A DNA stretch of 64,000 nt. Source: UBA6244 sp965140775. Lineage in GTDB: Bacteria; Bacteroidota; Bacteroidia; Bacteroidales; F082. Under the pieces are notes generated by a model, which did no database searches, was not told the origin of the DNA, and saw nothing but the letters and a program-made list of their open reading frames with translations. A program made the position numbers and the translations under genes. Shown piece after piece: positions 42,399 through 52,200 of the stretch (within the stretch, counting starts at the first letter, position 1; each line of letters starts with the position of its first letter). The DNA is taken from positions 1,054,001 to 1,118,000 of the forward strand of contig OZ223471.1 in NCBI GenBank assembly GCA_965140775.1, given 5' to 3'.

Positions 42399-43265
42399 AT
42401 GAAAAAATCAGTCTTTTTAGTTTTTGCCGCTTTAGTTGGCATTTTAGTAGTGTCTTCATGTAAAAAAGATGAGACAGTAATTGGCCCCCCAGTTCTTAAT
42501 TTTATTGGAGGTGAGGGCTATGTGGACGGGGATGCCACTTTGCCGGCAGGCGATTTGTACAAGGTAGGTATTGCCGCTTCTTCCAACCCTGAAACCGGCG
42601 AAAAGCTTGTTTCTCTTCGTGTTACCCGCATCATGAATAACATTGTGTTTGCCGACTCTACCTATGAGTTCAACGATGCTGCTTTCAACGTGGATTTCAC
42701 CCTGAATGGGCAACAAGGCGGACAAACCGAAACCATTACTTTTGTGTTGACTGACAAAGGCGACCAAAGCGCCACAAAGAGTCTGAATATTACTTATGAG
42801 GCTGAAGGAGTGGCGGTTGTAAAAACCACAGGTGTCATGATGGGATCGTGGAACGACAACTATGGCAGTTTTTATTCCAACACCACCCACATGACCTATA
42901 GTATTGCCGATGCTGCTACACATCAGGCCGACATCGATTTTCTGTATTACTACGGAGCCATGAATTTGGGAACCATCGCTTCGCCTGCCGACGAGCAAGC
43001 CAATACGGTGTATGATATCAGCAGCTGGACTGTAAAAAATGCTACCTTATTTGCAGCTACCGACTTAACCGTTGCCGAATTTGACGCCATTGGTGATACA
43101 TATCAAATGCCTGCCTTTGTAGGATCGGCCTCTTCCTATAACCAATTGGAAGCCGGTGATGTGATTATGTTTAAAACCGTTGGCGAAAAAGTTGGTTACA
43201 TTAAAATTAATGAAGTTACCAGTCGTGGCGATTATGTCAGTATTGATGTAATAGTGACTGAGTAA
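42399..43265 (+). CDS. Lipoprotein of unknown function
   Basis: A 288-residue lipoprotein (lipobox VVSSC). The mature protein starts KKDETVIGPPVLNF and is rich in beta strands, with an Ig-like first half (about 30-135, ending LNITYEAEG). The second half (about 140-288) includes DIDFLYYYGAMNLGTIASPA, a pattern seen in Bacteroidota cell-surface lipoproteins that repeat an AIASP-type loop. No enzyme motif is visible. It is monocistronic, with a strong terminator right after it. Confidence 0.75.
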   Translation: MKKSVFLVFAALVGILVVSSCKKDETVIGPPVLNFIGGEGYVDGDATLPAGDLYKVGIAASSNPETGEKLVSLRVTRIMNNIVFADSTYEFNDAAFNVDFTLNGQQGGQTETITFVLTDKGDQSATKSLNITYEAEGVAVVKTTGVMMGSWNDNYGSFYSNTTHMTYSIADAATHQADIDFLYYYGAMNLGTIASPADEQANTVYDISSWTVKNATLFAATDLTVAEFDAIGDTYQMPAFVGSASSYNQLEAGDVIMFKTVGEKVGYIKINEVTSRGDYVSIDVIVTE

Positions 43266-43286
43266 TAATTTCTAATTGTTTGGTTG

Positions 43287-43317
43287 ACGCCTTCCTTTCC
43301 GGGGAGGCGTTTTTTTT
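43287..43317 (+). terminator. Terminator after the lipoprotein gene
   Basis: ACGCCTTCC and GGGGAGGCGT form the stem (one T-G pair), followed by a run of eight Ts. Confidence 0.85.
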
Positions 43318-43492
43318 GTTCTTGTTTACCTCAAAGCCTCATCTATGATTGTCATGGTTTATGGCTTTTGTACACCCCTGTCATTGTGTGTTTTCCGATT
43401 CGGCATGCCCGATAATCCAAAAACAATTCCCTCCCTCCCTTTCTATTTTCCTTAAAATAGCTCATCTTTGTGAAGTTTTTAACAAAAGCTTT

Positions 43493-44878
43493 ATGTCCAA
43501 CTCAACCAAAAACCACACTTCTGCTTTTATCAGCCTGACATTCTTGTTCTTCCTGTGGGGATTTATGACGGTGCTCAACGACATCCTCATCCCTTACCTC
43601 AAAGGAGTTTTTGAACTTACCCATACCCAGTCGATGCTGGTGCAATCTGCTTTTTTTACCGCCTATTTTGTGGGGTCCCTCATCTATTTTGCCATATCAG
43701 CCACTTCGGGCGACCCCATCAACCGCATTGGTTACAAAAAGGGACTCATCGCCGGATTGTTGGTGTCGGGAGTGGGAGCCCTGTTGTTTTTTCCGGCAGC
43801 ACAATTTCATGTATATGGATTGTTTTTGGGGGCTTTGTTTGTCTTGGGGTTGGGCTTTACACTTTTGCAAATAGCAGCCAATCCCTATGTAAGTATTCTG
43901 GGGCCGGAGAGCTCGGCTTCTTCGCGACTCAATTTGGCACAAGGATTTAACTCTTTGGGAACCACCATTGGTCCGGTCATCGGAGGCTTTTTGGTTTTTG
44001 TGTTTTTCAAGGAATCGCAGGGCGCCGATGCCGTGAAAATACCCTACCTGTTTTTTGCTTTGATATTCTTCCTCATGGCGGGTTTCATTCGCCTTACGCC
44101 ACTTCCGCGTTTTACTAATCCCGAAGAGGTAAAGGGTGGTTTTGGGGCTTTGCGCTATCGCCAGTTGGTATTTGGCATGGTGGCCATCTTTATGTATGTA
44201 GGCGGAGAAGTGAGCATTGGAAGTATGATGATCAGCTACCTCGGGCTGCCCGAAATTGCGGGTCTTTCGAAAACCGATGCCAGCAAATTTGTGGCATTCT
44301 ACTGGGGTGGACAAATGATTGGTCGTTTTCTGGGTGCCATCTCTCTTAGTAAAATGAAAAATCAGTTGCTTAAAATAGCGCTCATGCTTGGCGTGGCATT
44401 GCTCTCCTTTGGGGTGATTGGTTTCCTTTCCGATTGGACAACCGCTTCCATTTATGGTATTTTCTTAATAGCCAACTTGATAGCATTTATGGCCGGACGT
44501 GGTTTGGCTCACCGTACCTTGTTCCTTTTTGCACTCATCAACGTGGTATTGCTTGTTGTCGCACTCACCAATACAGGTGTTTTGGCCATGTGGACGGTGG
44601 TGGGTATCGGTTTGTTTAATTCCATCATGTGGTCCAATATTTTCACCCTCTCCATTGCCGGATTGGGCAAACATACCAGTCAGGGCTCGTCGCTGCTGGT
44701 GATGATGATTTTAGGAGGTGCCGTATTACCCGTGCTCATGGGGGAGGTAGCCGATGCTTTATCGGTGCACATGTCCTATGCCGTTCCGGTGCTAAGCTAT
44801 TTGTATTTAGCTTTTTATGGTGTTGAAGGGTATAAACCTCACAAACATCATATGGCAATCGACAACCAGGATAGCTAA
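43493..44878 (+). CDS. Sugar MFS transporter, FucP/NagP type
   Basis: A 461-residue permease with 12 predicted membrane helices. The N-terminus FFLWGFMTVLNDILIPYLK and the block LQIAANPYVSILGPE are typical of the fucose/glucose-galactose:H+ symporter family, which includes the GlcNAc transporter NagP. It lies just upstream of glycosylasparaginase and hexosaminidase genes, so GlcNAc or a related sugar is the best guess. The frame opens at 43349, but the earlier codons show no signal and cross the start region. Confidence 0.88.
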   Translation: MSNSTKNHTSAFISLTFLFFLWGFMTVLNDILIPYLKGVFELTHTQSMLVQSAFFTAYFVGSLIYFAISATSGDPINRIGYKKGLIAGLLVSGVGALLFFPAAQFHVYGLFLGALFVLGLGFTLLQIAANPYVSILGPESSASSRLNLAQGFNSLGTTIGPVIGGFLVFVFFKESQGADAVKIPYLFFALIFFLMAGFIRLTPLPRFTNPEEVKGGFGALRYRQLVFGMVAIFMYVGGEVSIGSMMISYLGLPEIAGLSKTDASKFVAFYWGGQMIGRFLGAISLSKMKNQLLKIALMLGVALLSFGVIGFLSDWTTASIYGIFLIANLIAFMAGRGLAHRTLFLFALINVVLLVVALTNTGVLAMWTVVGIGLFNSIMWSNIFTLSIAGLGKHTSQGSSLLVMMILGGAVLPVLMGEVADALSVHMSYAVPVLSYLYLAFYGVEGYKPHKHHMAIDNQDS

Positions 44879-44917
44879 CGAATTCATTTAGAAATAAACC
44901 ATCATTTGTACTAATCC

Positions 44918-45937
44918 ATGCAAAACCGTAGAAAATTCCTTCAAAATATGGCCATTGCCTCTGCTGCCGGCATCATTCCACTTTCGTTAAAATCCAATCC
45001 ATTGGCTGCCTTTGGAGATGATAGCCCTTCGGGAGATTTACCACTGATATTGTCCACTTGGTCTCACGGTATGGGGGCCAATGTCGAGGCTCTAAAGGTG
45101 TTGAATGCGGGAGGAAGCGTGTTGGATGCAGTGGAAATGGGTGTGCGTATTCCCGAGGCCGATCCCAATAACCGAAGTGTGGGTATTGGCGGGCTTCCGG
45201 ACCGCGACGGACACGTAACTTTGGATGCGAGTATTATGGGACCGGATGGCAATGCAGGCTCGGTTTGCTTTTTGGAAGGAATTGTTCATCCCATTTCCGT
45301 TGCCCGACTGGTGATGGAAAAAACCCCTCATGTGATGCTGGCAGGCGATGGCGCCCTCCAATTTGCTCTCGACAATGGATTCGAGCAAACCAACCTGCTG
45401 ACCCCCGGTGCCGAAAAGGAATGGAAAAAGTGGTTGAGAAAAGAAAAATATGAACCCAAAGCCAACTGGGAAAATGACCCCAATAAATATCACGATACCA
45501 TCGGACTGATTGCGGTGGACAAAAACGGAGATTTGGCCGGAGCCTGCACCACCAGCGGAATGCCCTTCAAAATGCATGGACGGGTGGGCGATTCGCCGAT
45601 TATAGGAGCAGGATTGTATGTGGACAATAACGTTGGTGCTGCCACTGCCACCGGAATGGGTGAGTTTATGATGAAAACCCTGGGCTCATTTTTGGTGGTG
45701 GAACTCATGCGGCAAGGTCGCAGCCCGCAGCAAGCCTGCGAAGAAGCTGTAAAGAGAGTGGTAGATAGTACAGCCGATATCGTGGATGTGAAGGGGGGCA
45801 TCATGCAGGTAGGCTATATCGCCATCAACAAAAAAGGTGAAGTGGGCGCTTATAGTCTGGTACCCGGATTTAATTACGCACGGTTTCAAAATGGCGAAAA
45901 TCAATTGATTGACAGCTCCTCCTATTACAAAGAATAG
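44918..45937 (+). CDS. N4-(beta-N-acetylglucosaminyl)-L-asparaginase, Tat-exported
   Basis: A 339-residue Ntn-hydrolase that splits the GlcNAc-Asn bond left after glycoprotein digestion. A twin-arginine signal (NRRKFLQ followed by a hydrophobic stretch) exports it folded. The autocleavage site is HDTIGLIAVD, with Thr as the new N-terminal nucleophile, and the substrate block MHGRVGDSPIIGAGLYVDN is conserved. It lies 40 bases after the sugar permease and 49 before the GH20 gene. Confidence 0.93.
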   Translation: MQNRRKFLQNMAIASAAGIIPLSLKSNPLAAFGDDSPSGDLPLILSTWSHGMGANVEALKVLNAGGSVLDAVEMGVRIPEADPNNRSVGIGGLPDRDGHVTLDASIMGPDGNAGSVCFLEGIVHPISVARLVMEKTPHVMLAGDGALQFALDNGFEQTNLLTPGAEKEWKKWLRKEKYEPKANWENDPNKYHDTIGLIAVDKNGDLAGACTTSGMPFKMHGRVGDSPIIGAGLYVDNNVGAATATGMGEFMMKTLGSFLVVELMRQGRSPQQACEEAVKRVVDSTADIVDVKGGIMQVGYIAINKKGEVGAYSLVPGFNYARFQNGENQLIDSSSYYKE

Positions 45938-45986
45938 CCGAAAGATGGGTCTGAAAAGGCCTCCTTGAAAAACCAATACTTAAAAA

Positions 45987-47852
45987 ATGAAGCGGTATAA
46001 AATTGTTTTACTTTCCATCCTTGCGGTGATGATTTCTCTTTCTTCTTGTAAAAAGGCAAAAAAAGAAGGTGGCACATCCATTATCCCCACGCCTACGTTT
46101 GAGCAGTTGCACAATGGTGTTTTCAACCTGACGGTCGATACCAAAATTGTGTGCGGGGATCGGGAGGACATCCTTCCTGTGGCCAAGTATCTGGCCGAGT
46201 CATTGGGTCGCCATTTATCCTTTCAACCTGCAGTGGAAGTGGGTTCTGTTGACGATCGCGACCACCATGCCATAGCCCTGTTTATCGACAACACCTGTGC
46301 CGACCTCAACGATGAGGGCTACTGTCTTCAGGTGCGCCGTAAGGGCATTGAGTTGCACGCCAACACTCCAAAGGGCTTGTTTTATGGTGTGCAGTCGTTG
46401 TTTCAGATGTTTCCTCCGGCTTATTACCGCGGTGAAATAACCGACCATATGGACATACAGGGGGTTCAGGTAAAGGATGAACCCCGCTTCGCCTACAGGG
46501 GCATGCACCTCGATGTGTGTCGTCACATGTTTCCGGTGGAATTTATCAAAGAATACATCGACCTGCTGGCCATGTACAAGTTCAACACCTTCCATTGGCA
46601 TCTTACTGAAGATCAGGGGTGGCGCATCGAAATCAAGCAGTATCCCAAACTGACCGAAATAGGCGCTTACCGCGATTCTACCGCTGTAGGACATGGTGGC
46701 GTTCGTCCCCTGAAATACGATGGTCAACCTTATGGCGGATATTACACCCAAGACGAGGTTCGCGAAATTGTGGCCTATGCCCAACAAAGGATGATCACCA
46801 TTATTCCGGAAATTGAAATGCCCGGACATTCACTGGCAGCTTTGGCCGCATACCCGGAGTTGGCCTGTACCGACGGCCCTTTCAAGGTGGGCACCGCATG
46901 GGGTGTTTTCGAAGATATTTATTGTCCCAAAGAAGAAACCTTTACTTTTTTGGAGAATGTTTTAACGGAAGTGATGGACTTGTTTCCGGGAACTTATATC
47001 CACATTGGTGGCGACGAAGCTCCCAAAGAACGTTGGAAAGAAAGTGCTTTTTGTCAGCAGTTAATGAAAGATCAGGGCTTAAAAGATGAACACGAATTGC
47101 AGAGCTATTTCATCCATAGGATTGAAAAGTTTGTGAACAGCAAAGGACGGAAAATCATTGGTTGGGATGAGATTCTGGAAGGTGGGTTGAGTCCCAATGC
47201 CACCGTGATGTCGTGGCGTGGCACCGAAGGCGGCATGGCCGCAGCCCGGCAGGGGCATGATGCCATCATGACGCCCGGATCGCATTGTTATTTCGATCAT
47301 TATCAGGCCGATCCTGATTTTCAACCCTTGGCCATCGGGGGATTCACAACACTAAAAAAAGTGTTTGATTATGAACCTGTTCCATCGGAATTGACCCCCG
47401 AAGAAGCCCAACACATTCTGGGTGCCCAGGCCAATGTATGGACCGAATACATCGCCACTCCTGAACATGTGGAATACATGATACTGCCTCGTATGGCTGC
47501 TTTGTCTGAGGTAGTTTGGGCCGGTCCGTCGCAAAAAGATTGGTCTGATTTTCAGCGCCGTATTGCCGACCATCAGCTGTTATATCAAGCCATGGAATTA
47601 AATTACTGTGAAGGATCCTTTGCCGTGAACATCGAGACAAAGCCGCAAAAGACGGAAGGGCAGGTACTGGTTTCTCTGACTTCAGAAATTTACCAGGCCG
47701 AAATCCGTTATACCACCGATGGCAGTGTACCCACCGGCCAATCAGTACTTTACACCGAACCATTTTCTGCCAAAGTAGGCACAACCATCACCGCCGCTGT
47801 TTTTCGGGAGGATCAACTGATGGAAAAGCCGACGACCAAAACCATTGACTAA
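45987..47852 (+). CDS. GH20 beta-N-acetylhexosaminidase lipoprotein
   Basis: A 621-residue lipoprotein (lipobox SLSSC). The N-terminal GH20b domain (about 35-155) is followed by the catalytic TIM barrel (RYRGMHLDVCRHMF-like start; FHWHLTEDQGWRIEIK; HIGGDEAPKERW with the Asp-Glu catalytic pair; GWDEILEGG). A C-terminal chitobiase-like module (about 550-621) has EIRYTTDGSVPT. It removes terminal GlcNAc/GalNAc. With the neighbouring glycosylasparaginase and permease it forms a GlcNAc-scavenging unit. Confidence 0.94.
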   Translation: MKRYKIVLLSILAVMISLSSCKKAKKEGGTSIIPTPTFEQLHNGVFNLTVDTKIVCGDREDILPVAKYLAESLGRHLSFQPAVEVGSVDDRDHHAIALFIDNTCADLNDEGYCLQVRRKGIELHANTPKGLFYGVQSLFQMFPPAYYRGEITDHMDIQGVQVKDEPRFAYRGMHLDVCRHMFPVEFIKEYIDLLAMYKFNTFHWHLTEDQGWRIEIKQYPKLTEIGAYRDSTAVGHGGVRPLKYDGQPYGGYYTQDEVREIVAYAQQRMITIIPEIEMPGHSLAALAAYPELACTDGPFKVGTAWGVFEDIYCPKEETFTFLENVLTEVMDLFPGTYIHIGGDEAPKERWKESAFCQQLMKDQGLKDEHELQSYFIHRIEKFVNSKGRKIIGWDEILEGGLSPNATVMSWRGTEGGMAAARQGHDAIMTPGSHCYFDHYQADPDFQPLAIGGFTTLKKVFDYEPVPSELTPEEAQHILGAQANVWTEYIATPEHVEYMILPRMAALSEVVWAGPSQKDWSDFQRRIADHQLLYQAMELNYCEGSFAVNIETKPQKTEGQVLVSLTSEIYQAEIRYTTDGSVPTGQSVLYTEPFSAKVGTTITAAVFREDQLMEKPTTKTID

Positions 47853-47951
47853 AAATATGTTGATATTACAAAAGTACTCATCCCCCGCGGGTGTCAATTG
47901 TGGGTAAATCTTCCTTACCCATAGCAAGGTAGTTCATGTCGTCACATTTCG

Positions 47952-47959
47952 TATTTTTG
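47952..47959 (+). promoter_or_regulatory. TAnnTTTG box of the GT2 gene
   Basis: TATTTTTG lies 15 bases before the chosen start at 47975 and downstream of the ATG at 47936, which is therefore rejected. Confidence 0.45.
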
Positions 47960-47974
47960 CTTTCCCACAACTCA

Positions 47975-49213
47975 ATGTCAATGGCGATAAATCACGATTC
48001 CCATTTGCGGTTCAATGAAACACAAACCTGTGTTATAATTCCCACCTACAACAACGGGGGGACTTTGGCCCAGGTTATCGACGACGTGTTGCAGTTTACC
48101 GATCAGGTGTTGGTAGTAAACGATGGATCTACTGACAATACCTCTGAGTTGCTTTTGAATTACTCTGACATTCAGAAGGTTGAATACGAACCCAATGTGG
48201 GTAAGGGGTGGGCATTGCGCCAGGCTTTTCGCAAGGCATTGGAATTGGGTTACCAAAACGCCATCACCATCGACGCCGACGGACAACATTTTCCTGCCGA
48301 CCTGCCGACGTTTTTAGATGCACAAAAACAGCATCCCGGGGCACTGCTCATTGGTTCGCGAAATATCCAAACCGAAGGGATGCCTTCAAAAAATACCTTT
48401 GCCAATAAATTCTCCAATTTTTGGTTTTGGGTCGAAACGGGTCTCACCTTGCCCGACACCCAATCCGGATTTCGTCTTTACCCCATTCATCGCTTACGCA
48501 ACATGCGTTTTTTTACCAAAAAATACGAGTTTGAAATCGAGGTGATGGTACGGGCTCAATGGAAAGGAATCGACATCATTCCCATTCCCGTCAGGGTGTA
48601 TTATCCACCTGAAGATGAACGTGTTTCGCACTTCCGGCCTTTGCGCGATTTTACACGTATCAGTGTGCTGAATACGGTATTGGTGCTGCTGACTTTTTTG
48701 GTGGTTTGGCCTTATAAGCTGTTTCGTTACCTGGCCAACAACAAATTTTCAACGGTGGTCTGGGAGCAACTTTCCAAACACAACGAAAGCCATCTTAAAA
48801 CGTCGACGGCCTTAGGTTTCGGAATATTTATGGGGATTGTGCCCATCTGGGGCTTTCAAATGTTGGTGGCGGCATTCTTGGCTCACCTGTTTAAATTGAA
48901 TAAAGTATTGGTTATCACTGCATCCAACATCTCACTACCACCCATTATTCCATTTATCGTGTATTTTAGTTTTGAACTGGGAAAACTGGTGGTGAACAAG
49001 CCTGTGGATTTTACCACGGAGATGATGTATTACCTCAAGCAGCAAGTGATGGACGGTCATTTTTACAGTACGCTGAATGAATTCGGGTACAGCATCGTAC
49101 AATACGTGGCAGGTAGCCTGTTGCTGGGCGTTGGTTTGGGAGGATTGGTTTTTCTCATGAGTCTGGCATTGCTGGCGGTATTTAAAGGCAAACAAAAAAA
49201 ACAAACGGTATGA
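47975..49213 (+). CDS. GT2 glycosyltransferase with C-terminal DUF2062
   Basis: A 412-residue protein. The GT2 domain (about 10-240) has VIIPTYNNGGTL, VVNDGSTDNTSELL, TIDADGQHFPADL (the metal-binding DxD-type site) and LPDTQSGFRLYP. A C-terminal membrane part (about 280-405) matches DUF2062 (GFGIFMGIVPIWGFQMLVA). It resembles dolichol-phosphate-mannose-type transferases that work on membrane lipids. It overlaps the next gene by four bases (ATGA), so it is coupled to the MMPL fusion protein. Confidence 0.88.
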   Translation: MSMAINHDSHLRFNETQTCVIIPTYNNGGTLAQVIDDVLQFTDQVLVVNDGSTDNTSELLLNYSDIQKVEYEPNVGKGWALRQAFRKALELGYQNAITIDADGQHFPADLPTFLDAQKQHPGALLIGSRNIQTEGMPSKNTFANKFSNFWFWVETGLTLPDTQSGFRLYPIHRLRNMRFFTKKYEFEIEVMVRAQWKGIDIIPIPVRVYYPPEDERVSHFRPLRDFTRISVLNTVLVLLTFLVVWPYKLFRYLANNKFSTVVWEQLSKHNESHLKTSTALGFGIFMGIVPIWGFQMLVAAFLAHLFKLNKVLVITASNISLPPIIPFIVYFSFELGKLVVNKPVDFTTEMMYYLKQQVMDGHFYSTLNEFGYSIVQYVAGSLLLGVGLGGLVFLMSLALLAVFKGKQKKQTV

Positions 49214-52200
49214 GTGTGCTTTTTCAATTCCTTTATCGCTTGATTTCCGCACATCGCAAACTTTCGTTGATGCTCTTGCTTGCTTTGGTGGCGTATTTGG
49301 GCTGGACGGCCTCGCGTTTGCAACTCACGGAGGATATCAGTCAGGTATTGCCCAAAAGCGAAGCTATTGATAACATGAGTTTTGTGTTGTCGAATTCACG
49401 CTTTTTGGACAAGGTTGTTTTTCATTTTGCCTGGACAGATTCCGTCTCTGAACCTGATCCGTCAGTGATGGCCACTTTCGCCAACCGGCTTTCCGACTCA
49501 TTGCTCAAACATGCTTACCCCCAACTTATTACCTCCATCGATAAGGCCCCCGACCCCCAATCCATGATGCAATTGTACGAGGTCATGAACAATTATCTGC
49601 CGGTACTGCTTGATACGGCTGATTTTCAGCACATGGATAGCCTGATTTCGCGCGAACAAATACGGAGGATACTCAAGGATAATTATGCTACGTTGGTTTC
49701 TCCTGTGGGCATGGCCACCAAGAAAATGCTCAAAAGCGATCCGCTACACCTGGGTGTGATGGGGTTGAATAAAATCAAGGCATTCAATATCAACGAGGGG
49801 TTTCATTTGTATGAACGGTATTTTTTGTCGGAAGACCACCGACATTTGTTGTTGTTGATTACCCCTTCGGCTACCAATAATTCCAGCAAAAACCAACAAC
49901 TTTTCGATCAGGTGGATGACTTTGTGGAAGGTATTCAGGCCGACGGACTCCAACAAGTGGGGGTGTCATATTTTGGAAATCCGGTGGTGGCACTTGGCAA
50001 CGCCGAACGCATTAAAAGCGATATCATGCTTACCGTTACGTTGGCTTTGTTGTCGTTGATGTTGGTTATTACATTGGTATTCAGGCGTAAGCGAACATTC
50101 TTTGTCATCTTTTTACCTGTGCTTTTCGGTGCCTTGTTTGCCTTGGCAATGATTTCGGTGCTGGTGGGTGAGGTAAGTGCCATTTCGTTGGGAATAGGCT
50201 CTGTATTGCTCGGAATTTCAGTGGATTATGCCTTACATATTTATAGTCATTTCCGGCAAAACCAGTCCAAAGAAAATTTGTATAGCGATTTGGCCACGCC
50301 CATTCTGTTGAGCAGTATTACCACCATGTCGGCCTTTTTTACGCTGATGTTTGTTAATTCGCCCGCGCTCAACGACCTGGGATTGTTCGCCGGAATCAGT
50401 GTGATGGGGGCAGCTCTTTTCTCGCTGATTGTATTGCCACACATGATGCCCCGCGAAAATAAAAATGCCAAACATCATCATGGGTTTATCGATCGCCTGG
50501 CTTCTGTTGACCTCAGTCGAAAAAAGGGGTTGGGTTGGCTGATTGTTATACTTACAGTGGTGTTCGCCATCACCATGCAGGGTGTCGGTTTTGATGCGGA
50601 CATGATGAAAAACAATTACATGAGCCCTGAACTCAAGCAGGCAGAGGCGGATTTGAATGAGGTAACTTCCTTGTCGAAGAAGACCATCTATTTGGTTACT
50701 CCCGGCCAGGATGAGGCCGATGCCCTGGAGCACAACCGTCATGTTTTGAGTAAATTACAACAAATGGAAAAGTCAGGGGTGGTGGCGCATGCAGCCGTAG
50801 TTAACAGTCTGTTGCCTTCACCTTCGGCTCAAAAGGAATCTCTCGACAAGTGGACACTATTTTGGCATCGGAATGCCGATTCGGTGCAGGTCAGGTTGGT
50901 GGACGAAGGAGCAAAACTTGGCTTTAAACCCCGGGCGTTCGATGGGTTTTTCCAGTGGCTCCATCGGCCTTTTTCGCAAGTTACCTCTGACTCAATAGGG
51001 GAGGTCAATGCTTTGTTTTTAGATAATTATTTCATCCGTAAAGATACCCTCACGGCCGTTATCAATGTGGTGAAGGTGAACAATGATGACGCATCCATTG
51101 GCGCGGTTTACGATGCTTTCGAAGATGATCCGTCTGTTTGGGTGATCGACAAGCGCAGAATTACCAGCGATTTTGTCACCATCCTGAAAGACAATTTCAA
51201 CAAGTTGATCTGGATATCTATTGTGTTGGTTTTCATCATCTTGCTGGTGGCCTACGGACGTATTGAGCTCACCCTTATCACCATGATTCCCATGGTGGCC
51301 AGTTGGATTTGGACGGTGGGGTTGATGGGGTTGTTTGGTATCGAGTTCAATATTTTCAATGTCATCATCCTCACCTTTATTTTCGGGTTGGGCATCGATT
51401 ACAGCATTTTCATGATGCGGGGCCTGTTGCAGGAATACAAATACGGGGTTCACGATTTGTCGGCCTACAAAATTTCCATATTACTTTCGGGTATCACAAC
51501 ATTGTTGGGAATAGGTGTATTGATATTTGCCCAACATCCTGCTTTAAAGTCCATTGCGTTGATGTCCATCATTGGTATTTTGTCCGTGATATTCATCACC
51601 CTTACGTTGCTGCCACGGATTTTCAGGTGGCTGGTGTCGTATTCCGGTGGATTGCGCAACCGTCCGGTGAATTTTGTGGATTACATATTTAGCTTGTGGG
51701 CCTTGTTCGTGTTTGTTTCAGGATCGTTGATACTTAGTTTGTTGTCTTTTGTTTTGAGATTGGTTCCGGTGGCCGAAGCCAGAAAAAAATACTTCTTTCA
51801 TGGCATGTTCCGTTGGCTTACCTGGTTCATGATTTACATGAATTTTCTCTCCAAAAAAACCATCATCAACCCTGATGGCGAAGATTTCAGCCAACCTTCC
51901 ATCATCATTGCCAACCACCAGTCGCATGTGGATTTGATGATGTTGATGTTGCTTACCCCCCGGATAGTTGTGCTTACCAACAGCCGGAATTATTCCAATC
52001 CCATGTACGGGAAAGCTTTACAATATGCCGGATTCATTGAGGTTTCGGGCGATTACCGCGAGGTGGTTGAGCAAGTAAGACAACAAGTGGAGGCAGGTTA
52101 TTCGGTGGCTGTTTTCCCGGAAGGGCATCGAACAGAGACCGGCGAAGTGATGCGGTTTCACAAAGGCGCCTTTTATTTGGCCAATCAGTTGGGATTGGAT

